Origin: an uncultured Ruminococcus sp. | Lineage (GTDB): Bacteria > Bacillota > Clostridia > Oscillospirales > Acutalibacteraceae | Assembly (NCBI GenBank): GCA_902789345.1 | Contig: CADANT010000008.1 | Coordinates: forward strand, 1-44,117 | Direction: 5' to 3' | Length of the DNA: 44,117 nt | In this document: piece after piece, positions 7,057-15,169 of the stretch | How positions within the stretch are numbered: the first letter of the stretch is position 1 | Layout: the number at the start of each line of letters is the position of its first letter | Notes under the pieces: generated by a model | What the model saw: only the letters and a program-made list of their open reading frames with translations | Databases searched by the model: none | What the model was told of the DNA's origin: nothing | Program-made: the position numbers and the translations under genes

Positions 7057-8274
7057 ATGAGAAAGTTTGAAAAATCCCACAAGCTTGATAATGTCTGTTA
7101 CGATATTCGTGGACCTGTTATGGACGAGGCTAACAGAATGATAGCTCAGGGTACAGAAATATTAAAGCTGAATATCGGCAACCCGGCCGTGTTTGATTTT
7201 AGGGCACCACAGGCGTTGGTTGACAAAATGTCAGAAAGTCTTGTTCATACAGAGGGCTATTCCGACTCTAAGGGTATATTTGCAGCCAGACACGCTATTG
7301 TAGAGTATTACAAAAGCAAGGGCGTTGAGGGTGTAACTGAAAATGATGTTTACACCGGTAACGGCGTAAGCGAGCTTATTACATTGTCTATGCAGGGCTT
7401 GCTTAACAACGGTGACGAAATGCTTGTACCTGCACCGGATTACCCACTGTGGACTGCCTCTGTAACACTGGCAGGGGGTAAGGCTGTGCATTATATTTGT
7501 GACGAAAGCTCTAACTGGTACCCTGATATTGACGATATGAGGAGTAAAATTACAAGCAAAACAAAGGGCATTGTTGTTATAAATCCTAACAATCCTACAG
7601 GTGCGTTGTACCCTGTAGAAATACTTCAAAAAATTGTTGACTTGGCAAGAGAGTTTAACTTAATTATTTTTGCAGATGAAATTTACGACAGACTTGTGCT
7701 TGACGGTAAAAAGCATACTGCTCTTGCTTCCTTGGCGCCTGATTTAATGGTTGTCAGCTTTAACGGACTGTCAAAGTCCCATCTTATAGCCGGCTACCGC
7801 TGTGGCTGGATGTGCCTATGCGGCAACAAAAAGGGCTGTGAGGGCTATATAGAGGGCTTAAATTTGCTTTCTTCAATGAGGCTCTGCTCAAATGTTCCGG
7901 CACAGTCTATTATTGAGCTGTCACTTAACCATACAGAAGAAACCGAAAAATTACTACTGTCAGGCGGACGAGTTCGTCAGCAGAGAGATTTTATTTATAA
8001 TGCTATAAACGATATACCGGGACTGTCATCAACAAAGCCGGAGGCGGCTTTCTACATTTTCCCTAAGATAGATGTTAAGAAGTTTAATGTAACAGATGAT
8101 GAAAAAATGGTATTGGATATTCTGAGAGAAAAGCATATTTTGCTTACACATGGCGGCGGATTCCATTGGGAACAGCCTGACCACTTTAGAATTGTGTATC
8201 TTCCAAGTGTTGAGAATTTGGAAAGGGCAACAAGTCAGCTTGCAGAGTTCTTTGCTGACTATAAGCAAAATTAA
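7057..8274 (+). CDS. alaA: AlaA-type alanine (glutamate-pyruvate) aminotransferase
   Basis: The 405-residue PLP enzyme of aminotransferase class I closely follows E. coli AlaA, which makes alanine from pyruvate and glutamate. Shared signatures are KLDNVCYDIRGPV near the N-terminus, LNIGNPA, the YTGNGVSELI segment, EMLVPAPDYPLWTASV, NPNNPTGALYP and ADEIYDRL. The PLP lysine is expected at Lys240 in FNGLSKSHLIAGYR. The ATG at 7057 is preferred over the TTG at 7036, because an AAAGGTG site precedes the ATG and none precedes the TTG, and AlaA proteins start just before this EKS-KL motif. With ilvE upstream it forms a small aminotransferase cluster. Confidence 0.93.
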   Translation: MRKFEKSHKLDNVCYDIRGPVMDEANRMIAQGTEILKLNIGNPAVFDFRAPQALVDKMSESLVHTEGYSDSKGIFAARHAIVEYYKSKGVEGVTENDVYTGNGVSELITLSMQGLLNNGDEMLVPAPDYPLWTASVTLAGGKAVHYICDESSNWYPDIDDMRSKITSKTKGIVVINPNNPTGALYPVEILQKIVDLAREFNLIIFADEIYDRLVLDGKKHTALASLAPDLMVVSFNGLSKSHLIAGYRCGWMCLCGNKKGCEGYIEGLNLLSSMRLCSNVPAQSIIELSLNHTEETEKLLLSGGRVRQQRDFIYNAINDIPGLSSTKPEAAFYIFPKIDVKKFNVTDDEKMVLDILREKHILLTHGGGFHWEQPDHFRIVYLPSVENLERATSQLAEFFADYKQN

Positions 8275-8313
8275 TTTTCGCTTTATTGGAAAATTTTATA
8301 TAGCTGTGTAAAA

Positions 8314-8346
8314 GTGGGCTGTACTCGATTGTTGAGTACAGCCCAC
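8314..8346. terminator. Bidirectional terminator between alaA and the ABC exporter
   Basis: A 13-bp perfect stem (GTGGGCTGTACTC at 8314-8326 with GAGTACAGCCCAC at 8334-8346) has a 7-nt loop. A minus-strand reading gives TTTTACA after the stem; the plus side is AATTTATAT. It lies between two convergent genes. Confidence 0.8.
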
Positions 8347-8404
8347 AATTTATATATCATATGTTTTATGTGATTGTTTCGGGGTGTTTTTATGCCTTAA
8401 CCGT

Positions 8405-10150
8405 TTATTTGTTTTCTACCACACTGTAGTTTACCCTGTGCAGTTGCTTTTTGTCAATTTTATATACCTTGTCCGAAATATCAAGGGCGTTTAGCTTGTG
8501 GGTTACAAAAATTATTGTTTTGTTTTTAAAGTGGGTTTGAATGTTATGTAGCAGGCGGCTTTCTGTTTCTTCGTCCAGTGCAGATGTAACCTCGTCAAAC
8601 AGCAGAATAGGGGCGTCCTTTATAAGGGCACGGGCAATGGTTATGCGCTGTATTTGTCCCTCCGAAAAGCCCTTTCCGCTTTCGCCTATTTGCGAGTTTA
8701 TTCCCTGCGGCAGTTTGCTTACAAAGTCATAGGCACAGGAAAGCTTTAGTGCAGTTATAATTTCTTCGTCTGTTGCGTCCTTTTTAATAAGGCGCAGGTT
8801 TTCTGCTACTGTGCCGCTTATTATGGTGTTGCCTTGGGGTACATAGGCTATTAATTCACGGGTACTTGGACCGGATTTAATAATTTCACCATTGTTGCCT
8901 TTAAATGTTATTTCACCCTCGGTAGGCTCCAGAAGTCCCAGCAAGAGCCTGAAAAATGTTGTTTTGCCAATGCCCGAACCGCCGATAATTGCTATTGTTT
9001 CGCCTATACCGGCTGAAAAGCTTGCGTTGTTAAGTACCTTTTCATTTGGTTCGTCACTGTAGCTAAAGGTAAGGCTGCTGCAATTAATTGAAACACCGCT
9101 TTTAAAATTGTTGTTTATAAATTTCTTTTCCTCCGCTGTAGGAGTTGATTTTTCCTCCGGAAGGTTTTCCAGTGAAATAATCCTGGCCGCCGAAGTGCCT
9201 AAATTAATTGTTGTAGGTATAACACTTAAAATTGAGTTAAAAGAGTTGGAAAGGGTAAGGGTAAGCTGTAGGAACATAACCATAGTGCCATATGTTATAA
9301 AGCCCTCCCACAGCCTGTATATGCCCCAGGCATACGAAACAAAGGTTACTGTTATACCTACAAGCCCCATAATTATATTCATTAATACGGTGGTTTTGTT
9401 GTAGTTAAGGCTTTCTTCTTTGTATTCCTGTTGCTTTTTTATTAGCCGCTTGTTAATAACATCGGATATTCCAAAAGACTTAATATATTGCAGATTTTGA
9501 AAGGAGTCCTCCTGGTAGGACATAATATCCGCACTTAACTCCTTTACCTTTAGGTTGTGGTTATGCATTTTCCTTATCATAAATCTTGAAAGCAGGGCAG
9601 ATACCGGTGCAGACATTAGTGCTATTGCCGCCATTATAGGGTCGTTCATTACAATAAGTACAAAGGTGTATATAAATTTTGCGGCAAAGGTAATTACCGT
9701 AGGCCACCAGCTTACAGCGCCGCTTGCTATCAGTGAAACATCGCTGTTTATTCTGTTTATAAGGTCGCCCTTGCGGTATTCACGCAGGCTTTCCCACTGT
9801 GCGTTAAATATTGTGCCGTACACTTGAAGCTGAAGCTCGTTTTGAATTTTTACATTTACCTTGGTGGTAATTCTTGAGGTTATGGCTGACAGTAAAATAC
9901 TTCCCAACAGCATTGCTACAGCCGCCAGCGCAACAAGCAGTATACTTTGGTTAAGGACGCCTGTTACTATGTCGATTACATATTTTAAGCATAAACTTGT
10001 GGTCAGTGAAAAAACAGTGCCTATTACAGAAAGCACAGTAACTGCAAAAATTTCTTTTTTGTAGCACTTGCTTAGGCTAAACAGCCACATAAGCTCGTCC
10101 TTTAGACTTATAAGCTTTTGTGATTTTTCTTTAATAAGTTTAAAAACCAT
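8405..10150 (-). CDS. ABC transporter, fused membrane and ATPase domains (half exporter)
   Basis: The 581-residue type-I ABC exporter half-transporter has a six-helix membrane domain (about 30-320) followed by an ATPase domain. The ATPase shows Walker A GGSGIGKTT (390-398), the ABC signature GFSEGQ (494-499), and Walker B ILLFDE with the catalytic Glu (515-520), followed by TSALDE and the THKL switch histidine. There is no N-terminal C39 peptidase domain, so it does not cleave leader peptides itself. It would work as a dimer in the cytoplasmic membrane. The substrate is unknown. The start follows AGGAGC by about 10 nt. It is divergent from a PqqD-like gene 211 bp away, which hints at a peptide-related role but does not prove it. 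Confidence 0.93.
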   Translation of the reverse strand: MVFKLIKEKSQKLISLKDELMWLFSLSKCYKKEIFAVTVLSVIGTVFSLTTSLCLKYVIDIVTGVLNQSILLVALAAVAMLLGSILLSAITSRITTKVNVKIQNELQLQVYGTIFNAQWESLREYRKGDLINRINSDVSLIASGAVSWWPTVITFAAKFIYTFVLIVMNDPIMAAIALMSAPVSALLSRFMIRKMHNHNLKVKELSADIMSYQEDSFQNLQYIKSFGISDVINKRLIKKQQEYKEESLNYNKTTVLMNIIMGLVGITVTFVSYAWGIYRLWEGFITYGTMVMFLQLTLTLSNSFNSILSVIPTTINLGTSAARIISLENLPEEKSTPTAEEKKFINNNFKSGVSINCSSLTFSYSDEPNEKVLNNASFSAGIGETIAIIGGSGIGKTTFFRLLLGLLEPTEGEITFKGNNGEIIKSGPSTRELIAYVPQGNTIISGTVAENLRLIKKDATDEEIITALKLSCAYDFVSKLPQGINSQIGESGKGFSEGQIQRITIARALIKDAPILLFDEVTSALDEETESRLLHNIQTHFKNKTIIFVTHKLNALDISDKVYKIDKKQLHRVNYSVVENK

Positions 10151-10361
10151 AGGGAACAGCTCCTAAATATGTACATTCCGAAATTATAAAATAAAAAGAT
10201 TATTTGCTAAAACTATATATGAGAAATTATAACATAAAAATTATTTTTTTAACATATACCCACTGTATATTGATTATTTTTATTTGATAATGTAAAATAA
10301 TAATGTGTATACAGGCTGTAAAAGGTACTGTGTAAATAGTCAGAAAGGTAAGGTGGGCGGC

Positions 10362-10616
10362 TTGAACAAGGATTATTTACTTAGAGAAGCGGCAGGCGAG
10401 TATCTGCTGATTCCTCTGATTGATGGGCAGTCCCAGTTTAATTCCATTATAAAAATGAATGAAACAGGTGCTTTTATCTGGAAAGGTCTTGAAAAGGGAC
10501 ATACGGCTGAAAAAATTGCCGCAGATATGGCACAGGAATATAATGTTGAGCCTAAGCAGGCTGAATGTGATGTTCGAGAATATATAGATTACTTGAGAGA
10601 AAAAAATATTTTATAA
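10362..10616 (+). CDS. PqqD-like (RRE-fold) small protein
   Basis: A protein of about 84 residues with the PqqD pattern: DYLLREAAGEYLLIPL at the N-terminus, then MNETGAFIWKGLEKG, and a C-terminal helix containing IDYLREKNIL. PqqD-like domains bind leader peptides in RiPP biosynthesis, and stand-alone members are also common outside obvious RiPP clusters. TTG 10362 is chosen because it places the start a few residues before the conserved LLRE; GTG 10353 and GTG 10305 are alternatives in frame. It is the first gene of a tight operon with the YwlG-like and HD genes. No radical SAM enzyme or precursor peptide was found next to it. Confidence 0.75.
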   Translation: MNKDYLLREAAGEYLLIPLIDGQSQFNSIIKMNETGAFIWKGLEKGHTAEKIAADMAQEYNVEPKQAECDVREYIDYLREKNIL

Positions 10617-10630
10617 AGTGGGTATGGATT

Positions 10631-11179
10631 ATGGATAAAATTATGCAGGAAACAAAGCAGGTTGTAACAGAGCTGTTGGAGTGTGCTAAGCTAAAGCCGG
10701 GTGATATATGCGTTATAGGCTGTTCTACAAGCGAGGTTACAGGTAACAATCCGGGTACTAACTCTACACCGGAGCTTGCAGAGGAAATGTTTCAGGTTAT
10801 TTATAAGGAGCTGCAGGCTAAGGGCATTAACATTGCCGCACAGTGCTGTGAACATTTAAACAGAGCTATCGTACTTGAGGCATCTGTAGCCGAAAAATAT
10901 GGCCTGGAGCCGGTAAATGTTATTCCTCAGCCAAAGGCAGGAGGTTCTTTTGCTACAGCAACATATAAAGGGCTAAACAACCCTGTAGTGGTTGAAAAGG
11001 TAAGAGCACACGCAGGTATAGATATTGGCGGTGTGCTTATAGGTATGCACCTAAAGGAAACAGCTGTGCCTGTACCTCTTAAACAGCGTACAATAGGTGA
11101 GGCAAGAATAATTGCGGCCAGAACACGCCCTAAGTTTGTAGGCGGCGGTCGTGCGGTTTATGATGAGTCGTTAATGTAA
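10631..11179 (+). CDS. YwlG-like UPF0340/DUF436 (TIGR01440) family protein
   Basis: The 182-residue protein matches the UPF0340 family in length and sequence. Signatures are VIGCSTSEVTGNNPGTNS (about 29-46), AAQCCEHLNRAIV (about 73-85), PKAGGSFATATY, and AGIDIGGVLIGMHLKETAVPV near 129-149. The family is widely conserved in Firmicutes and has no confirmed reaction. The start has only a modest GGGTATGG ribosome site, and the gene follows the PqqD-like stop by 14 bp, consistent with co-transcription. No membrane helix or signal peptide is seen, so it is cytoplasmic. Confidence 0.9.
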   Translation: MDKIMQETKQVVTELLECAKLKPGDICVIGCSTSEVTGNNPGTNSTPELAEEMFQVIYKELQAKGINIAAQCCEHLNRAIVLEASVAEKYGLEPVNVIPQPKAGGSFATATYKGLNNPVVVEKVRAHAGIDIGGVLIGMHLKETAVPVPLKQRTIGEARIIAARTRPKFVGGGRAVYDESLM

Positions 11180-11190
11180 GGAGAGCATTT

Positions 11191-11796
11191 ATGAGCGAGA
11201 TTATACAGTCAGGGGAACATGACTATAAGGCAGAATATCTTGAGCTTTTTGAAAAATATGTAAACCGTCCGGGAAAAGACAGACTTTTAGACTGGATGGG
11301 TAAAACCGACTTCTTTACTGCCCCGGCAAGCACAAAGTACCATTGTGCCTGCCCACAAGGGCTGGTTATGCACAGCATAAGCGTTTTTAATGTTATGATG
11401 GAAAAGCATTTTGACGAGGAAACTGACAGCGTAGAAAGCTTTGCGGTGTCGGCACTTTTGCACGACCTTTGTAAGGCAAACTTTTACAAGGTGTCTACAA
11501 GAAATGTAAAAAATGACGAAACGGGTCAATGGGAGAAAGTACCGTTTTATCAAATAGAGGATGCCTTCCCTTACGGACACGGCGAAAAGTCGGTATTTTT
11601 AGTGGAAAGATTTATGAGGCTTAAAATTGACGAAGCTATGGCTATACGCTGGCATATGGGAGGCTTTGAGGATTCTACCGGTTATTCAATGAGCCAAGCG
11701 TACGAAAAATTTCCGCTGGCTGTAAAGCTGCACCTGGCTGACCTGGAGTCTACATATTTGCGTGAAAAGCATACATCGGTTATACGCAACAGATAA
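11191..11796 (+). CDS. HD-domain phosphohydrolase-like protein
   Basis: The 201-residue protein carries a metal-dependent HD domain: His61 in GLVMHSISV, and the His91-Asp92 pair in ALLHDLCKANF. A conserved histidine follows in AIRWHMGGFED, and an aspartate in LHLADLES. HD proteins usually hydrolyse phosphoesters, often of nucleotides. The substrate cannot be read from sequence. It starts at ATG after AAGGAG, 11 bp after the YwlG-like gene, as the third gene of the operon. Residues 100-120 form an insertion between metal-binding histidines. Related proteins occur in clostridial genomes and phages; this copy looks chromosomal. Confidence 0.85.
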   Translation: MSEIIQSGEHDYKAEYLELFEKYVNRPGKDRLLDWMGKTDFFTAPASTKYHCACPQGLVMHSISVFNVMMEKHFDEETDSVESFAVSALLHDLCKANFYKVSTRNVKNDETGQWEKVPFYQIEDAFPYGHGEKSVFLVERFMRLKIDEAMAIRWHMGGFEDSTGYSMSQAYEKFPLAVKLHLADLESTYLREKHTSVIRNR

Positions 11797-11910
11797 TAAT
11801 AAAAATATTTTAAATTTTACAATACCCATTTAATTGCATAAATTTGCAGAGGCTAAGTATGTGCCCTGTAAGCTTTGGTGATTATTTGGGTATTTTTAGG
11901 AATTGTGACA

Positions 11911-12564
11911 ATGAACAATACTTATATATTTAATTCTCAGCAAATAGACAATGCTGAGAAATTTCAAAAATACTACAGCTGTATGTCTGACTACAGAAAG
12001 TCTAAAATTGACAGAATGAAAATGGAGAAGGACAAGCTGCTTTCGCTGTCTGCCGGAATATTGCTTGACAGCTGTTTAAAAAAGTTAGGACTGCGTGAAA
12101 AATCTATGGAGTATGCCCTTGGCAAAAATGAAAAGCCTTTTTTTGCTAATGCACAGGGGATTTATTTTAATATTTCTCACAGCGGAACTTACGCTGTTTG
12201 CAGTTTTTCTGAAAATGAAATCGGCTGTGACATCGAGAAAATAGAATCTGCCGATATAAAGATTGCAGAGAGATTTTTTACTGAAAGTGAATATAGCTAT
12301 ATTCTTTCCGGCGAAAATACAGAGGAGAGAAACTACCGCTTTATACGACTGTGGACTCTTAAAGAAAGCTGCCTGAAATACAAAGGCGTAGGGCTTTGCG
12401 GAGGACTTAACTCTTTTGAAATTGGCTTTATCCACAACAGGCCTGTTATACTGAATAATGATGAAAAGTTATACCTAAAGGAGTATGAGGTAGACGGCTA
12501 CTGCGTTAGTGTAGCCTCCGGCAGTAACAGTTTTGTCCACAGCCTTGTGGAGGTACAGCTGTAA
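11911..12564 (+). CDS. 4'-phosphopantetheinyl transferase (Sfp type)
   Basis: The 217-residue protein belongs to the Sfp/AcpT superfamily. It would transfer the phosphopantetheine arm of CoA to a carrier-protein serine. The magnesium-binding residues are Asp107 and Glu109 in GCDIEKIES, and the WTLKES motif places Lys151 and Glu152. An ISHSGTYAVCSF stretch lies just before, typical of the family. The start is set at ATG 11911 after an AGGA site, instead of an upstream in-frame GTG at 11875 that would add 12 poorly fitting residues. No carrier-protein, NRPS or PKS gene is in the window, so its target is elsewhere. About 200 bp separate it from the glycan operon. Confidence 0.92.
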   Translation: MNNTYIFNSQQIDNAEKFQKYYSCMSDYRKSKIDRMKMEKDKLLSLSAGILLDSCLKKLGLREKSMEYALGKNEKPFFANAQGIYFNISHSGTYAVCSFSENEIGCDIEKIESADIKIAERFFTESEYSYILSGENTEERNYRFIRLWTLKESCLKYKGVGLCGGLNSFEIGFIHNRPVILNNDEKLYLKEYEVDGYCVSVASGSNSFVHSLVEVQL

Positions 12565-12659
12565 AATATTGAAAGTGCTTTTTCTGATAAATAAACAAAT
12601 GTTGTAGGGATATACCACAAATTACAGACTGCCGTAAGCATAATCTGTAGGTTGTAATA

Positions 12660-12687
12660 TTGACATTTGTTGAAAAAAGATTAAAAT
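12660..12687 (+). promoter_or_regulatory. sigma-A type promoter of the glycan export operon
   Basis: TTGACA (12660-12665) and TAAAAT (12682-12687) have a 16-bp spacer, about 80 bp upstream of the ABC permease start. The five genes that follow have no other clear promoter. Confidence 0.7.
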
Positions 12688-12766
12688 ATATGTATTATGG
12701 AATTTGTGTGAAAAATAAAAAAAGAAAAGGTAATACAAGTTTTTTTGTTAGACAGGTGGTAATACT

Positions 12767-13585
12767 TTGTTTCAAATTATTAAAGAACATAAGGGCTTTT
12801 GGGGGCAAATAATAAGGCTTGCCAAAAATGAGCTTATAAAAACATATAAGGGCGCAGTAATAGGTCCTATGTGGGCTGTTGTAAAACCGTCCTTTACACT
12901 GTTTGTATATTGGTTTGCGTTTGCACTTGGCTTTAAAAAGGCAGGCGATGTTGATGTTATTATAAACGGCTCAACGGTAATATTTGACAGATTTATTTTT
13001 ATGCTGGTAGGCTTTATTCCTTGGTTTTTTATAAATGACAGCATAATACACGGAATGAAATCAATTAGGGTGAACAGGCATTTTGTAACCAAAATATCGT
13101 TCCCTGTTTCTACTATTATGACCTATACACTGCTTTCAAAGCTGTATGTGCAGATTTTGCTGTGTGCTATAATGCTTGTTATTGTGGGACTGGCAGTAGG
13201 GTTAAGCGTTTATGCCTTTCAGCTGTTATTAATATTGCCTATAATGTTTTTGTTCTTCCTGTTCCTGTCATGGAGCACTGCGCCTATGGGTGCCTTCAGT
13301 ATGGACTTTGACAATATGGTAATGTCCATTATGTCGGGTATATTCTGGCTGTCAGGCGTTATTTACAATTCATACGATATGGGCAACAAGGCTTTGAATA
13401 CGGTTATGCTGTTTAACCCTATTAATTTCTTTGCCAACAGCTATCGAAAGGCTGTTCTTTATGACCAGTTTATATGGAATAACCCGTTAGAGCTTGGAAT
13501 ATTCCTGGGTGAGTTCCTGCTTGTGTTTATATTGGGTGCGTATAATTATAACCGTTTGCGCAAAAGAATTCCCGATGTATTGTAA
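12767..13585 (+). CDS. ABC-2 type polysaccharide/teichoic acid export permease (Wzm/TagG-like)
   Basis: The 272-residue membrane protein is of the length and form of Wzm/TagG permeases. It has about six hydrophobic helices, starting near residue 43, and the amphipathic N-terminal segment LAKNELIKTYKGAVIGPMW seen in this family. The C-terminal NPINFFANSYRKAVLYD motif is also characteristic. Such permeases export lipid-linked glycans or teichoic-acid-like polymers across the cytoplasmic membrane. The start is TTG 12767, preceded by ACAGGTGGT. The stop is 12 bp before the ATPase start, so the two are translated together and form the exporter. It is the first gene of the glycan operon. Confidence 0.9.
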   Translation: MFQIIKEHKGFWGQIIRLAKNELIKTYKGAVIGPMWAVVKPSFTLFVYWFAFALGFKKAGDVDVIINGSTVIFDRFIFMLVGFIPWFFINDSIIHGMKSIRVNRHFVTKISFPVSTIMTYTLLSKLYVQILLCAIMLVIVGLAVGLSVYAFQLLLILPIMFLFFLFLSWSTAPMGAFSMDFDNMVMSIMSGIFWLSGVIYNSYDMGNKALNTVMLFNPINFFANSYRKAVLYDQFIWNNPLELGIFLGEFLLVFILGAYNYNRLRKRIPDVL

Positions 13586-13597
13586 TAGGTGGCAAAT

Positions 13598-14362
13598 ATG
13601 GAAGATAATAAAAGTATGATATGCTTTGACCATGTGTCAAAGGAATATATGTTGTTTAAAAATGACAGACAAAGGTTTAAGTCGCTGTTTTTTAAGCCTA
13701 AAAATGTTAAGCTTCACAAGGCGCTTGACGATGTTTCTCTTGAAATTTTTGAGGGAGAAAGCGTGGGTATTATAGGCGACAACGGTGCAGGTAAATCTAC
13801 TTTGCTAAAAATGATAACCGGCGTTGCGTTTCCTGACAGCGGTACCGTTACAGTAAACGGAACAGTTGCGGCTTTGCTTGAGCTGACGGCAGGCTTTGCC
13901 TTGGAAATGACAGGCAGAGAGAATATATTTTTGCGTGGCTATACCCTAGGGCTAAAGGACGCTTATATAAAGGAAATTGAGCCTAGAATTGTTGATTTTG
14001 CAGAGCTGGGAGATTATATTGACCAGCCTGTAAGAACATACTCAAGCGGTATGAAAATGCGTTTGGGCTTTGCAATAAATGTTAATATTGACCCTGATAT
14101 TCTTGTTATTGACGAGGCTTTAAGCGTTGGTGACGCATCATTTAAAAAGAAGTGTAAAAACAGAATTGCCGAAATTATTAAAGAGGGTACAACAGTTCTT
14201 TTTGTAAGCCACTCAAAGGACAGTGTAAAAGAAATGTGTACAAGGGCAATTTTTTTGAAAAAAGGCAAGGTTCTTTTCTCCGGTGCGGTAAATGAAGCTT
14301 TTGAGCATTATGACGCTGACAAGAAAAAGGAAGCCGAAAAAAAGAAGAAAGCAAAAAAATAA
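13598..14362 (+). CDS. ABC transporter ATPase for polysaccharide/teichoic acid export (Wzt/TagH-like)
   Basis: The 254-residue ATPase has Walker A GDNGAGKST (60-68), a family-typical VAALLELTAGF segment, the signature YSSGMKMRLGF, and Walker B DILVIDEALSVGD. It powers the permease encoded just upstream. It lacks the C-terminal carbohydrate-binding domain of long Wzt proteins and ends in a Lys/Glu-rich tail (AEKKKKAKK). This suggests export without end-modification recognition, as in the short TagH-type ATPases. ATG 13598 is chosen because the TAGGTGG site overlaps the alternative GTG 13589 and is correctly spaced for the ATG. Confidence 0.93.
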   Translation: MEDNKSMICFDHVSKEYMLFKNDRQRFKSLFFKPKNVKLHKALDDVSLEIFEGESVGIIGDNGAGKSTLLKMITGVAFPDSGTVTVNGTVAALLELTAGFALEMTGRENIFLRGYTLGLKDAYIKEIEPRIVDFAELGDYIDQPVRTYSSGMKMRLGFAINVNIDPDILVIDEALSVGDASFKKKCKNRIAEIIKEGTTVLFVSHSKDSVKEMCTRAIFLKKGKVLFSGAVNEAFEHYDADKKKEAEKKKKAKK

Positions 14363-14428
14363 TATTGAATATATAAATACACCCCTAACAAGAGGGTTTA
14401 TAAATGTGGAAAGGTAAGTGAAGTATAT

Positions 14429-15169
14429 ATGGTAACTGCAGTTATATTTGCCGGCGGCGTTGGCGCCAGAATGAAGTCGGTTGAAACACCAAAACAATTT
14501 CTAGAGGTTGACGGAAAGCCGATTATTATAAGAACGCTGGAAAATTTCCAGTATCATTCCGGAGTGGACAACATTGTTATCTCCTGTTTGGCAGATTGGA
14601 TAGACACTCTTTGGGAGAAAATAAAGCAGTACAACATTACTAAGGTGTTGAAGGTTGTACCGGGCGGTGCAAACGGCCACGGCTCTATTCACAACGGACT
14701 TGTTGCGGCACAGGAGTACGCAAAAAATGATGATGATATTGTTTTAATTTGCGACGGTGTAAGACCACTGCTTTCTGAGGAGCTTATTACAAATTGTATA
14801 GCTACTGCCAAAAAGTACGAGACTGCTGTACCTGTTACCAAGAGCATTGACTCTGTTTTGGAAAGTAAGGACGGAGAAACCTGTAACCACAGCTTACCAA
14901 GAGGAGAAATGTTTATAACACAGGCGCCGCAGGGCTACACAATGAGAAAGATTATGTGGGCGCACGACGAAGCCGAGAAGCGTGGCATAACAAATCCTAT
15001 ATCCAGCTCTGAACTGCTTATTGAACTGGGTGAAAAGGTTCAGATATTTATTGGCGACCGTGACAATATCAAGGTAACTACTCCTGAGGATATGAGATTC
15101 TTGAGGGCTTACTATTACTACAGAAGATATGAAAACTTTGCAAGAGAGGAACTGGCATATGGACTGTAA
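14429..15169 (+). CDS. IspD/TarI-family cytidylyltransferase
   Basis: The 246-residue enzyme carries the N-terminal nucleotidyltransferase signature FAGGVGARM followed by TPKQFL, then GKPIIIRTLENF, CDGVRPLL, the ITQAPQGY motif and the C-terminal IKVTTPEDM. This family makes CDP-methylerythritol (IspD) or CDP-ribitol and related CDP-polyols (TarI, Bcs1). The glycan-operon context, between an exporter and SDR/LicD genes, favours a CDP-polyol product over the isoprenoid pathway. The substrate is inferred, not shown. Its 3' end overlaps the next gene by 11 bp, so the cytidylyltransferase and the SDR are translationally coupled. Confidence 0.88.
   Translation: MVTAVIFAGGVGARMKSVETPKQFLEVDGKPIIIRTLENFQYHSGVDNIVISCLADWIDTLWEKIKQYNITKVLKVVPGGANGHGSIHNGLVAAQEYAKNDDDIVLICDGVRPLLSEELITNCIATAKKYETAVPVTKSIDSVLESKDGETCNHSLPRGEMFITQAPQGYTMRKIMWAHDEAEKRGITNPISSSELLIELGEKVQIFIGDRDNIKVTTPEDMRFLRAYYYYRRYENFAREELAYGL

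Noticed and set aside
10151-10361. RiPP precursor peptide in the ABC-PqqD gap
   Set aside because: Only very short frames without ribosome sites were seen, and none has a leader-core pattern.
14429-15169. IspD of the MEP isoprenoid pathway
   Set aside because: Not excluded, but its place in a glycan export operon and its TarI-like motifs make a CDP-polyol role more likely; I therefore gave no gene symbol.
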